Source of the DNA: Adiantum capillus-veneris
Lineage: Eukaryota > Streptophyta > Polypodiopsida > Polypodiales > Pteridaceae
Direction: 5' to 3'
DNA: 64,000 nt
Assembly: GCA_014529385.2 (NCBI GenBank)
Contig: CM043953.1
Location: forward strand, 115,914,049 to 115,978,048
A model generated the notes under the pieces. The model saw only the letters and a list, made by a program, of their open reading frames with translations, was not told the DNA's origin and searched no databases. This document shows positions 45,247 to 55,418 of this stretch, one piece after another (the first letter of the stretch is position 1; the number at the start of each line of letters is the position of its first letter). The position numbers were made by a program, and so were the translations under genes.

Positions 45247-45248
<2 letters not shown>
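44518..45248. other. No gene recognised
   Basis: AT-rich sequence with no convincing ORF, RNA gene or repeat. Confidence 0.5.

Positions 45249-45315
<67 letters not shown>
45249..45315 (+). repeat. GA microsatellite, 67 bp
   Basis: Pure GA tract. The RERERE and SLSLSL frames across it are artefacts. Confidence 0.95.
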
Positions 45316-45318
<3 letters not shown>

Positions 45319-45450
45319 TGAGGGTGCCGACGTTGTCCATGATGCAATTGGCTGCCCTTTTCTCTCTCCATCTCCACGCTGGTCAGTCCATTTATCTCTC
45401 TTGCACTTAGCACATGAGGCTGGCGACCAACCTCCAGTCGGCAAATAGGG

Positions 45451-45593
45451 AGAGGCAGTCATTCGTGACCTTGGAGAGAGGCATGGCGGGAGACTTGAGC
45501 ACATGAAGGCGGCAGCCGTGTCGGGAGAGGCAGTCCTTCGAGACCTTGGAGAGAGGCATGGTGGGAGAGGCAGTCCTTCGTGACCTTGGAGGT
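45451..45593 (+). repeat. Minisatellite, unit about 43 bp
   Basis: GAGAGGCAGTC(A/C)TTCG(T/A)GACC followed by TTGGAGAGAGGCATGG occurs about three times. A 32-bp interruption lies between the first two units. Confidence 0.75.
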
Positions 45594-45731
45594 GGAAAAG
45601 CTGGCTGGCAGAGGCAGTACAGAGGCAGTTCTACCGGTCGACCTGTAATACAATGTCTCTCTCACACCCCTGTATATGAGGCACTGGATGGCTGGAAGTC
45701 CTTCATCTGCTCAAGCTAATGGCTTGCTAGC

Positions 45732-45832
45732 AAGGCGTGGGGCTGACACAACATGAGCAAGGGGGCCGACGCAGCAAGCAAGGCGTGGTGCTAACACAGC
45801 ATGGGCAAGGCGGGGGGCCGACGCAGCATGCT
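45732..45832 (+). repeat. Minisatellite, unit about 50 bp
   Basis: Two units beginning GCAAGGCGTGG(G/T)GCT and ending GGCCGACGCAGCA. Confidence 0.75.
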
Positions 45833-45940
45833 GTAGCTGGACGACAAAGAAGCAGGCAAAAAGGACTACTCAGAGAGAGAGGGCTTTGGCCTAGCAACGG
45901 GAGCCACCCCCTCCTCGTCCTTGGCTGCATACACGACCCC

Positions 45941-46292
45941 TCCTCGTCCTCACCCTTGGCTACAGTCGGCGGGCTTGTCATCTCAGTCCATGCATATGCG
46001 TCCTCGTCGCATCTATTATGGCCCCTCCACTGCTGACTGCTTGTTAGTACCCTCAGTCCTGCGTCCTCGAATGTGTTACGGCCCCTCCTCATCCTCACCC
46101 TTGGCTGCAGTCGGGCTTGTCATCTCAGTCCATGCATATGCGTCCTCGTCGAATCTCTTACGGCCCCTCCGCTACCGACTGCTTGTTAGTACCCTCAGTC
46201 GTGCGTCCTCGAATCTGTTACGGCTCCTCCTCGTCCTCACCCTTGGCTGTCGACTTCTTAGTACCCTCACTCCATGCATATCCGCCGGGGGG
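45941..46292 (+). repeat. Tandem repeat, unit 142-145 bp, about 2.4 copies
   Basis: Units start TCCTCGTCCTCACCCTTGGC at 45941, 46086 and 46228. Each contains CAGTCCATGCATATG and TTGTTAGTACCCTCAGTC. The ORFs across it on both strands follow the repeat and are not treated as genes. A GA tract follows (about 46295-46340). Confidence 0.85.
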
Positions 46293-46332
<40 letters not shown>

Positions 46333-46539
46333 GAGAGAGCGTTGGGCATGAAAAGCATGATAGAGAGAAACGTACCAAGCTGGCTTCGAGCCTCCTGCGT
46401 CTTCTTCTTCTTCCTCCTCTCTCTCTCTCGTACTTCACGCAGAGCAGGGAAAGACTATGTTCATGAGGTGCTAATGAGGTAGTGGCTACTGCGGTTCCCT
46501 TTCGCCAACGGTTGTACTTCAATGCGTACTTGAAAGCTA

Positions 46540-46720
46540 CCCAGAGCCGCCACCAGCGCTATGATGAAAAGCGGGTTAATATTGCAGTACCCATCATATA
46601 GGAATAGCCTCTAAGGGCTAGGTACCATACGAGCATCCAAAGAGGGGTAGAACCCAAGACCTTGGACTTAGAACATTTTAACTCAACCACTTGAGCTAGC
46701 ACTCGTTGGTATGTCACAAC
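46540..46720 (-). mobile_element. tRNA-derived SINE
   Basis: On the minus strand the head reads GAGTGCTAGCTCAAGTGGTTG, with a pol III A box TAGCTCAAGTGG (46687-46698). About 40 bases on is a B-box-like GGGTTCTACCCC (around 46645-46656). The spacing fits a tRNA-like promoter. The body continues for about 100 bases (to about 46540) without a clear tail, so the 3' end is uncertain. It does not fold as a full tRNA by eye. Confidence 0.6.
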
Positions 46721-46740
46721 CTCTCAGTAGAAGCCGGATG

Positions 46741-46838
46741 TAATGTTTTCGTCGTGGTCCCATAGGTCATATTTGACCTCCATGGATGATAATATCTCTC
46801 TCTCCCTCTCTCTCTCTAAATGGGTTAACCTTTCCGTT

Positions 46839-46886
<48 letters not shown>
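46741..46886 (+). repeat. 3'-UTR-like fragment with CT tails, copy 3
   Basis: GTGGTCCCATAGGTCATATTTGACCT resembles the TTGGTCCCATAGGTCATTTTG core of 42721-42930. It is followed by two pyrimidine tracts, the second at about 46842-46886. The match is short. Confidence 0.45.
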
Positions 46887-46889
<3 letters not shown>

Positions 46890-47312
46890 AATAGCTCTTA
46901 GCAAGCATTTGGGTGGAGGCTAAGGATTTTCAAAAATTTAGGGGAATTATGAGAAATATTTAGTGTAGTTTAAAGGTAGACTAGGGGTATTCTGGGAAAC
47001 TTTAATATATTTGAGGGCTATTTTGGTAATTCTCCCTTGTAAATGAATAGAATGTAATGGCAATGATTCTCAACTTGCAATAACTAAATGCCAAGAGGAT
47101 TGGTCGTAAGCATCCCCACCCCTCACACACATGACCTCATCACCTCACCCCCTTTTGCAGTAGAGTCAATCTGAGCAAAAGACTAGCCACCATGATGACT
47201 GCAACGTCCCTTCTGCTAACCTTCCAGTAGAGTCAGCTGCTAATGCCTGCATCCCTTGTGAATATAAGCAATTCCCTCCCCACTTCAGCCCCTCCCCTCA
47301 TTGTTGCCATCC
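46887..47312 (+). other. Intergenic; possible promoter of the ORF at 47313
   Basis: No gene. TATAAG at 47263-47268 lies 45 bp before the ATG at 47313, in a CT-rich leader (CCCTCCCCACTTCAGCCCC). This is plausible core-promoter and 5'-UTR sequence. Confidence 0.35.
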
Positions 47313-47576
47313 ATGGCAGACCCCCAATGCCTCCGATTCTTTGTCCAAACGCTTGTCGAGGCTGCCTCCACCTTACTACTCTTTGTATTCTCCAATTGGG
47401 GCTTGGCCGGCGTCATTGACGATGCGCAATCCTGCGGCATCCCGCAACAACTCACCTTCCACAGCCATGTTGCCTTTGCTGTTCCGCTCGTTGCACTCTA
47501 CATGAGTGTGTATAATGCTTCACAAGGAGCTTTTGACAAGTTACCATATAGAAAAAAATATAAATTTGCTAGATAA
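47313..47576 (+). CDS. Hypothetical membrane protein, 5' part
   Basis: ATG at 47313 in good context (CCATCCATGGC) opens 87 codons beginning MADPQCLRFFVQTLVEAAST. Two hydrophobic segments are visible: about residues 9-32 (LVEAASTLLLFVFSNWGLAG) and 48-66 (HVAFAVPLVALYMSVYN). The last about 13 codons fall in the inverted repeat and AT-rich sequence from 47535. The native protein therefore probably continued differently, either through an intron or before a transposon insertion. The ORF at 63112-64000 also encodes a membrane protein and starts just outside the matching inverted repeat. I do not recognise the family. Confidence 0.45.
   Translation: MADPQCLRFFVQTLVEAASTLLLFVFSNWGLAGVIDDAQSCGIPQQLTFHSHVAFAVPLVALYMSVYNASQGAFDKLPYRKKYKFAR
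47535..47551 (+). repeat. 17-bp terminal inverted repeat, left
   Basis: GACAAGTTACCATATAG is the reverse complement of CTATATGGTAACATGTC at 63055-63071, with one mismatch. Confidence 0.6.
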
Positions 47577-49144
47577 TTCACTAGTTTGAATACACACAAC
47601 TAGTAAAAGTGCAAACTAGCAACTGTGAGACACTTTCTATAGTTGGTCAATCTAGTAAGTTTGTTACTATATGGCAAATGATAGTACCGTATAGTAACTA
47701 AATTGCTAGATCTAGCTAGGAACTCTTCACGCTTGCTAGTTTGACCTTGCCATGTCAAACTAGTAAACCATCTAGCAAACCCAAACTAATAAGTCACCTA
47801 GTAAATTTAAACCCATCAGCCTAAGTGGCGTTGTAAGCTTCCACCTGAAAAACATAAAAATTGAACGGTAAATAGGCATTAACTCAGTATAGCATCATCT
47901 GATCTTATTGTCGTTGGACATCAAAATCAGACAATCAAACTTTGGTATATTGCAACATAATAAGAGAGCAGCTACCATTAAATGGATTGCAGCGATTTTG
48001 ACTTTACAAAGAAGACAATCATCAACACAAACCGAGATTTTGTGTAGGTTGTTCAAGATCAAGAAAAACAAACAACTGCACTTTTGTACAAGGAAGAAGC
48101 AGGCAGTTCTAGCAAGCAGAAGACTGATCACATTCAAGATGTTCATGAGTTGCTGAGAGACTCCGGCAATAAAAACTTTACAGAGTTTGAGAGTCTGCAT
48201 GTAAGAGGCACAGTGGCAGTAGATGTTCCTAATCCCCTTTAGAAAGATGCTAGTTACATGAGTGATTTGCAAGCCTTGATAATTGCTCAAGGAGGAATCT
48301 CTTTGCAGAGATTCCTACCTTCAAATGACGAAGAGAAGGCAAGAGCTACTGACATACAAAAGAAACACTTATGAAAATCATTGCTGGTAGGTTGCAAGAA
48401 CTACTCACATACAAGAGAAACACAAACACATATGTGAGGACAACAACCATGTACCTGGTTCAGCAAAGCCAAGGTCTTCTTCAACGACAAAGCACCCTCC
48501 AAGAAGTTAAAAAAGTGAAATTCTCAGCAACAATTTCGAGGATTTTCCTTGTCCTAAAGAAAACATAGTTGTTTGGGGACATGAAGCCATGGTAATCATC
48601 CATGTGACAAAACACCAACAACTCCATTGACTATTATGTCTTTCAATATATTCCGGGTCCTCAGCCTACATATACCTGCATTTTAAGACACCATTAAGAT
48701 ATATGCACACAACTCAAAGAGACATGGCCAACAAGCATCCAAACATCATTCATAAAATTACATAAAGCATGTATAGATGTGTATTTTATAAATGAGAGTA
48801 TGAGAGCATTACCTTATATACCGAACTTTGGCATGTTGACCGAGTTGTTTACCTTGGTTGTACTCAAAATAGGCAGCACTGAAATGAAGGTTGCATCAGT
48901 GTTAGACAATGCAAGGGCAGCATTGATGGCTTTGCCAGCAACTCCCCAATCCGTCCATGCATCCTACAGAGGTCACTCAGGAAAAAGAAACATACGATAT
49001 GTAATTGCAACACGAAGGCAATTCCTTACAGTAATCCTATTCCCAACCCTTTGGCAAATCCTGCTTTGATTCCCCACTTCTTGGTACACTTCATAGCATC
49101 TGAATAGGATTGAAATTATTTTTTCTCTCCAAAAAAAGAGTGCA
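47552..49144. other. No gene recognised; repeat-rich left flank of TIR segment
   Basis: 47576-47830 is rich in ACTAGCAACT, TTACTATATGG and GTACCGTATAGTAAC motifs that resemble the field at 62640-63054. From 47830 to 49144 I see only short ORFs with no recognisable motif. Confidence 0.45.
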
Positions 49145-51530
49145 ATGTCCTCATTTGTGCCACGCTGCCTAACCCTGTGCATCGATCTCTGCTGTGTTGG
49201 CGAATCCTGTGCTCTTGATGGCGACTCTCATTATCCGTGCTGTACGCTTGACCATACACTTCCCCACCAAGCTGCTGCTCCTCTTTTTGGACGTGATTTT
49301 CAAGAGCCTGCAAATGGCTTTGCGGTCGAGTTCTTGCCGACTGATGCAGCCGTAGCCGTTCCTGCTGAAGCCCATGACGAGGACGCAATTATAAACACCT
49401 TCCTTGAATGCCTGATGGAGCGTGTACATCAAACAAATGGGATCACCTTGCTGCCGCACTTCAAGGCAGAACGTGATGCAGAAGCTATTAAAGAAGATGA
49501 ACTGAGTCTGACCTGCTACTGCAACAAGCCAAATCTTGTTGGTTTTCCCCTTTTGGCAGTTGATGCTCAATTCTGGCTCCTACATGAAGATGTTCCTGAT
49601 GCCGTGCATGTAATCAAAGATGCAGCCACTCCAGCAGATGATGTTAATGACCCACATCTTGAAATCAAGCTGCCTGCACCTGTTGAAGAATCCACTTTAA
49701 TCCCTAAATTTGCGCCGGTAGAGACATTTCCCTGGTTGCAGACGGTGGCCTACAAGGTTCCCGCATCTTGGTTTACTTCTTGGGTCTGATCATCCCAGCT
49801 ATTTGTGAGGGAGCGGTCTCTAATGTCCCATGGGAACTCTATCCAATCTGCAGAATTGACGATGCGGATCAAGATGAAGATTCACTAAACACAGCACATT
49901 GTTTCCCACTTTTGATGGAAGTTTTCAGCCGAGCTCTCTCTCTTTATACATTGGACATTTCTCGGGCTTATGATTTTGTGCCTTTTCATACTGAAACCTC
50001 TTTCCCTCCCTGGCGAGCCATAGATGGTGAAATCCTTGCAGACGACTTAAAAGATCACATGCTGAATGCGCGTGATGATCCAATCAGCCCCTACTTTGCC
50101 AGCTCTGAGCGCAAGTATGATGCATCATCTCTCCTTGTAGATGCTTTCATTTGCTTCCTTGTGAAGGCCATACATATTTTCTGGTCAGTGCAATGCCTAA
50201 AACCCTGCAAGCCTTTGATGGCCCTGGACCCTAAGCATTTTGAACATGCCGCACTCCTTGTTGTGTTGAACAACCACCTGTAGACGACTTCATTACATAG
50301 TTGCCTCCTGATGCTGATTCTTACAATGTCGTTGTCCAATCAACTCAGGCAACACTTGATGGGCCAAATCAATTACTGGACAAGCCTCAAGATCACTCTT
50401 GACCTCGCATGCCATGCGCAGATGTTGAAGTTGCAGTCGAGGCAACCAAAGCAGCTGACAATACTGAGAATGGAAACCTCCATGCTGAGCAACCTGATCT
50501 TGCTAAAGAAAAAGCAGTCGATCCCATAAAGGCCTTTACTATCGCTGTTGAGGAGTCAATTGCTGGTCTCTATCCAGCCCATACTCTTGTCCATGCGCGC
50601 CAAGGATATGCTCCCTTTCCTTGCAAATACAGGCCAGCCCAAGAAGGCACCAAGTCTCCCTACTTGAGGACCCATTTGCCCATGTGGAAGAAAGAACCGT
50701 TGGCCCATCTTGTCCTGAACATCTGGCACATACAAACCTTTCAAATTCAAGTGCAAGAGAAGAACACACCAAGGTAATGACACACACAAAACTTTTGGCA
50801 TCCCTGGGCCAACTTGAGCCTTATAATGGGCATTACTTACAATCTTCTCATGCTACCCAAGCTTTCCATCAAGATCCTGTGCAAACTGCCGCAATTGCCA
50901 CTGGCAGTGACCTGCAAGCGCATCAAGTTCTCGTGCCCTTCGCCTCCTAGAGAGCTGGACAATTCAAGTACACATCTGAAATAACCAAGCCAACCAGCCC
51001 TGCTTTTGAAGATGATGTCCAGTCTCACGGTTTCCGTCTCCTAGTACCCACCTTCAGCTTGAGCACTCAAGCCTTGCTCCCAATCTTCCCAGCAATTGTC
51101 TTATCTGATGCTAATGTTCCTATAAATGAAGTCCAACATGCAACCAGTGCAGCACATCTTGATGCCCCAGAGTCACCAGCAACCCTATTCTTGGTAAACT
51201 TTAATGGGCCATGATGCTGTCCTTGTTTCGATCTCGCCAGCTGTCTCCATAGCTATTTTCATTTCACAGCTGGATGTTCTAGAAGCTTATGATGCTAAAA
51301 CAACTTGCAAATACAGTTGCCGATGGTCTCACAACCAGTGCTCATCCACATGCCACTTTGTTGGGATTACATCTCGTCGAGGTGAGGATCCTTCCAATGA
51401 TCCAAGCCCACAAAGTTCAGCAAATGTCTTCACCATGCTCAATCACTTGGACTACTACCTTATCTTCTTCACCAAAAGCCAATCTGAAGCAAAATCTCCA
51501 GCACATGTTTTCGGTTGAAGGGGGGATCAA
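49145..51530 (+). pseudogene. Decayed coding-like tract of unknown family
   Basis: Plus-strand pieces at 49145-49789, 49768-50283, 50409-50777, 50621-50950, 51204-51518 and intervening segments read as Ala/Asp/Pro-rich protein. Examples are FAVEFLPTDAAVAVPAEAHD, DAAT-PADDVNDPHLEIKLPAP and SDANVPINEVQHATSAAHLD. Stops and frame changes separate them, as in an old pseudogene of more than 700 codons. The tract ends at a purine run (TTGAAGGGGGGATCAATTG, near 51516) that resembles a polypurine tract. I see no RT, integrase or transposase motif. It could be the tail of a large retroelement or a host pseudogene. Confidence 0.4.
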
Positions 51531-51712
51531 TTGAAGAAATTCATTCGACCTCAACATACAGGTGAAGGACTTGATTCTTGTGCCATAATCGAGATGAAAC
51601 CACCAGCCTGCATCCGCCAGCCTGCCCAAATAGCTTCTGTAAGGCCACTGCATTTCAGAGCTCTCAGGTCTCCCAATTTCTTCTCCTTCTACCTCTATCA
51701 TAGAGGAGCAAG

Positions 51713-51794
<82 letters not shown>

Positions 51795-51960
51795 GCGCGC
51801 GCTCACAGAGACGATAATAGATTGCAGTACTAGAGGGTTTGCGTAGTCCGAAATCTTCATCTGTGCTATACAGTAACCTTTACATTCGTGCTTGAAGCCT
51901 TGGGCCGCACCTTGCACGTAGGCTGACCTTCATCCATCATGGCGGGATTTCTGGCCGCAG
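51531..51960. other. No gene recognised; CT/CA microsatellite
   Basis: A compound microsatellite of CT (51719-51762) then CA (51762-51786) lies here. The rest is UTR-like sequence with no motif. Confidence 0.6.
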
Positions 51961-51975
51961 AGCTTCTTGAAATTT

Positions 51976-52176
51976 TTTTTTTTTTTTTTTTTGAAGAGAG
52001 TGTAAATTGAATATTAGAGACAAACAGAAAAGAGATACAAAGGATCCTCAGGAGGGGGGAGGATCATCCCCAGACAAAAGTCATATACAATCTTTCATTC
52101 TGAATCTGATTGGGGAGTAGAATCTGGGAATCACTTTATCCCATAGCTGCCATCTCAATGATTTTTGAAGAGAGGT
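51976..52176 (-). mobile_element. Short poly(A) retroposon (truncated LINE or SINE)
   Basis: On the minus strand about 200 bases end in a 20-base A tail (T run 51973-51992 on the plus strand). The segment is flanked by GCTTCTTGAAATTT on the left (51962-51975) and again on the right (52177-52190), a 14-bp target-site duplication. The end TCAATTTACACTCTCTTC-A(n) looks like a LINE 3' end. It is too short to assign to a clade. Confidence 0.75.
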
Positions 52177-52231
52177 GCTTCTTGAAATTTTACGCAGGCA
52201 TACCCAAAGATTAAAATTTGAGCACAATTTA

Positions 52232-52677
52232 GGCTGGGTTCACACAGAAGTGGGCACCAATCACACTCCAAAATATATGTTTCCAGTCGGAAAAGCTTCG
52301 GAATGCACCGTCGATCACTTCACACAGCAGTGGAAGAACCCATTTTGGTAGGTTTCATCCGCCACCCATTGTGAACACTCGAGGTTGGCGGAAATCGACA
52401 CTAAAGTGTCTCTTTTCAAAAGTTTTGAAGGTTATTAAAATATTTTTTTTTTGATTTGGAGCCTCCAGCAAGGATTCGTTTACAGACGTGGAGGGTGGAA
52501 GCGCTTTGCGCCGGGGGGGGAGGGGTGTCGGAAGAGAATGCTGCAGTTACTTCCGCGAGCTAGTAAGGTTTTGTCTCATTGCCTCCGGGCTATGTGAACA
52601 AGGCTTCCTACCTGGCGCAGGGTGATTGGTTGTAAGCGTGCATCATTTCCCTTCCGCCGCCTGTTGTGAATCAAGCC
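52232..52677. mobile_element. Tourist-like MITE (PIF/Harbinger type)
   Basis: This 446-bp element has inverted ends GGCTGGGTTCACACAG and CTGTTGTGAATCAAGCC (imperfect) and is flanked on both sides by TTA (52229-52231 and 52678-52680). A TTA/TAA 3-bp duplication is typical of PIF/Harbinger elements. There is no coding capacity. Confidence 0.65.
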
Positions 52678-52870
52678 TTAGAGAAATATAACGTAAAAGC
52701 AACGATATGCAAAAGGATCTTGAGCACAAGGCTAATTTGAAATAAGAAGAACTACACAAAAGCAACAGTGACGGTACACATAATAGAATAAGTGAATGAT
52801 GCAGTTGAGATGATGACAAAAGTCAAGGAAGTGATGATGATGGAGATTGTAGTAGACATGATTACGATTG

Positions 52871-53108
52871 TAGCAAAAGAACTCAGGATGATATTGTTAG
52901 TTACGAATTGTTGAAAAAAATGTTATGCTTAGCACATCCTTGGTTGATACGTATGGAAAATGTGGTAGTGCTAGGAAGCTCTGAGCTGTTTTCAACGAAT
53001 GCAAAGCGATCGCATTTCTCCACCACCCATGATTGCATCTTCAAGGTATGTGGCAATTTGGAAGACGTTGAGATGGGCAAAAGAACTCACGATGATATTG
53101 TTGGTTGA
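52871..53108 (+). pseudogene. PPR protein fragment
   Basis: Three frame pieces give SKRTQDDIVSYELLKK, then after a one-base shift in an A run NVMLSTSLVDTYGKCGSARK-L-stop-AVFNEC, then in another frame VCGNLEDVEMGKRTHDDIV. These match the plant PLS-type pentatricopeptide repeat consensus (GKxIHxxIV..., NALVDMYxKCGxxxxAxxVF). PPR proteins bind organellar RNA. The fragment has at least two stops and two frameshifts, so it is dead. The near-identical words AAGAACTCA(G/C)GATGATATTGTT at about 52879 and 53082 reflect the repeat structure. Confidence 0.75.
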
Positions 53109-53727
53109 GATGGGAGAAATCCTAGCTCTTCAAACGGGCATCAACCAAGGGGAACTTGAGCTGTAGACTTGAGCTTGATGTTCATCATTCTCTTCCATGT
53201 TTCCTTCTGAATCTAGTGGAGAAGATAAACCAAAACTATTTTTGAAGCTTTCAAAGTTATGTGCCAAATCTTGATGGCAATGATAGCTGGTTGATGCATG
53301 AACTTGTCTACCACCTACACATTACATGTTACATGTGCACCATGTATTTCTTTGAGAACTGTTGGGCTTCTTGCCTTGTCCCATGGCTTGCGTAGGTGTT
53401 GCATTATGGGGTCCATCAATGTGTTCAGCTAGATGGTTAATTGCTCTACTATCACTTAGGTCATTGGCAAGATCTAGTCTTTGTTCTGAATCCATTTTTT
53501 GTTTTTTGCTAATGTAAGGATGGAGATTTCCTAGAACATCTTGTTGTTTGTGGTGATAAAAGGTACGCTTGGTCACAAGGCACCAGCCATTGTTGGAATG
53601 CTTGCAAAGATAATTGCAATCACACTTCCAAAACTGTGTTCTCTCCATAACTGTCAAAGAAAAATAACTAGCCATGTTTTTAATATTCATTAAGCTACGG
53701 CACAACATGCTCTAAGTGAAATAAACT
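53109..53727 (-). pseudogene. Unrecognised 128-codon ORF (53322-53708) in otherwise featureless sequence
   Basis: The minus-strand ORF contains FWKCDCNYLCKHSNNGWCLV followed by TKRTFYHHKQQ. This Cys-x-Cys-x3-Cys with a later Thr-x3-His is reminiscent of N-terminal zinc-binding regions of some plant transposases. It continues with a polar tail. There is no neighbour to support it. It may be chance; I would not assign a function. 53109-53321 shows nothing. Confidence 0.25.
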
Positions 53728-54250
53728 ATGGCTTTCCAAGAGGTACTAGCCCATTCATCACGGGAGGAAGGGCGCATTGATGGATGGGGGGACATGGAGA
53801 AGCCTCTGGTCTCTATGATCTCACGGCTCATTAGAGCCAAGGCCTCAGTACCACGTGCTATTGTTCGAGCAGAGCTAGTGGCCCCCCCACTAGTGGTTGA
53901 GGCGCTCACCAGATATGTCTCCTTCATACACCGCATGTGGGAACTTCCCAGAGACAGATATGCCCACCTTGCACTTGAGTCCTCTCAACGGTTAGCCATG
54001 TAGGGAGATACAGCATGCTGGTATGGGGAGATGACATCATGGCTTCATGCGCATGGGTTCAGCATAGACAGATTGCCTCCCTTCTAGTACTCACTGGATA
54101 CACCCTCTCTGACTCTTACACAGTTCGAGATCACCAAGCTCATCCGCCAGGACTTGACTCAGCTAGACACCAGGAGGACATGGATACAGCCAACACAAGA
54201 TCTAGGCATGAAGATGGCTTTCTACAGAGAGCATCTCCTCCAGCTTACGG
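53728..54250 (+). pseudogene. LINE-type ORF2 C-terminal region, left half
   Basis: The frame reads LVSMISRLIRAKASVPRAIV, LVAPPLVVEALTRYVSFIHR, then TAG (54001-54003), GDTACWYGEMTSWLHAHGFS, a second TAG, and ITKLIRQDLTQLD ... MAFYREHLLQLT. It is interrupted at 54251 by the family-2 LTR and continues at 59926 in the same frame with TVDGFVRRPRYMD. The arrangement (region after RT ending in IETGR...C-P-L-C...H-x3-C) is that of non-LTR retrotransposon ORF2 C-termini. The clade was not determined. Confidence 0.65.
54247..54250. repeat. 4-bp target-site duplication ACGG (left of family 2)
   Basis: ACGG precedes the 5' LTR and follows the 3' LTR (59926-59929). Joining the flanks at one ACGG restores the LINE reading frame. 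Confidence 0.8.
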
Positions 54251-55394
54251 TGTCAGGAGTTTTTTGGAGCAAGGGATTGCGCATATGTACATATACATGC
54301 ATGGTGCATCAAATAAAGAATTGCCCATTTTCCAGAGCCAGGTGGTTACGTGGGGCCCACATGTGTACAGGTAGGACAGCATGTACATAGTGCAACAATT
54401 TTCACTATTATCAGTACTAGTGTGTTTTTTCTACAATAAGTAGGAGTTGGTAGCGTGTAAAACTTCTCGAGGAAGCTATCCGCGGGTCGACGACATGAGG
54501 TCAGCAGGTGCGTCAGATGGCATCTAGTGGCGTCAAGAGGGCGAACGAGGTCAATATTTGCACGCAGATGAGGACGGACACAACGTGGGTGTTTTCTTGT
54601 GAGAGTTACGCAGAAAGGTCATCATTAGGATCACTTTTTGGGGCCACTTCACGTGGTGGAGAGATGCATTATTGGAAAAAAGCTGAGTGCCAGGTGTGCG
54701 GATGATGCAAAAAGGTGACAACTATGCACTGCGAGGTCAGTTTTTGGCCTGTTCGGGGTCCGTTTGAGGTCATCTAAAAGGCCAAGGGTGCCCAAGTAAT
54801 AAAGCTAAGTGTGGGAACTGAAAAAACAGAGAGAAGACCAGAAAAAAACGTGGAGAAGAGAGGAGGAACAGCCGCAGCTGTGTTTTTGCTCATTTTGGAG
54901 CCTGTTTTGGCCGTAAACTGCTCATCCGAGGTCGGATTTGAGCACTTTGACATTGTAGACTGGGGTTTTGGGCCGTTCCGGACGCGATAGCGCTGTCCAT
55001 TTTGCCAAATTCCTCACTCTTTTCCTGCTGTTTTTCTGTGTAAGTTTCTCCTATGAGCGAAGTTTCTGCTCCGGTTTGTGATTGTATCTGGCTTATTTTA
55101 CCCATATTGTGTGAGCTGTTTGCCCCATTGGTGTTGGCCCAAGCTCATTTGTATCTAAACATCAGAAATTCTCCTCTTTTGAGCTGAGTTTTTTGGGTGT
55201 GTGTGTGTGTGTGTGTGTCTGTGTGGAGTGGGCAAGTGGATAGTCTCTCTCCTCTCACTCCAGAGGTGTGTTCCCTGTCTCGGTCAGGTGTGTTGTGTAA
55301 GCCGAGTGGTGCCCCATAGTGTGTGTGTGTATCTTCCCAAGAGTGTGTGTCGGGTCGTTATAGAGGCGCTGTGTGTGTTTTCATCCCGCCCACA
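54251..55394 (+). repeat. Family-2 5' LTR
   Basis: 1,144 bp running TGTCAGGAG...CCCGCCCACA. A GT tract lies near 55198-55218. Its partner is at 58784-59925. Confidence 0.9.
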
Positions 55395-55400
55395 TTCTTT

Positions 55401-55418
55401 TGGTGCCCCCACTGAGGA
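55401..55418 (+). promoter_or_regulatory. Primer-binding site of family 2
   Basis: TGGTGCCCCCACTGAGGA lies six bases after the LTR and is identical to the family-1a site at 6326-6343. Confidence 0.8.

Noticed and set aside
45921-46522. Overlapping ORFs of 116-181 codons on both strands
   Set aside because: They follow the 142-145-bp tandem repeat, whose GC-rich units leave several frames open.
46640-46700. Functional tRNA gene on the minus strand
   Set aside because: A and B boxes are present but the arms do not pair as a cloverleaf by eye and the body continues past the expected end, so a SINE fits better.
49169-49570. Minus-strand 133-codon ORF that briefly suggested a metabolic enzyme
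   Set aside because: No catalytic motif held up on closer reading, and the plus strand has more continuous coding character.
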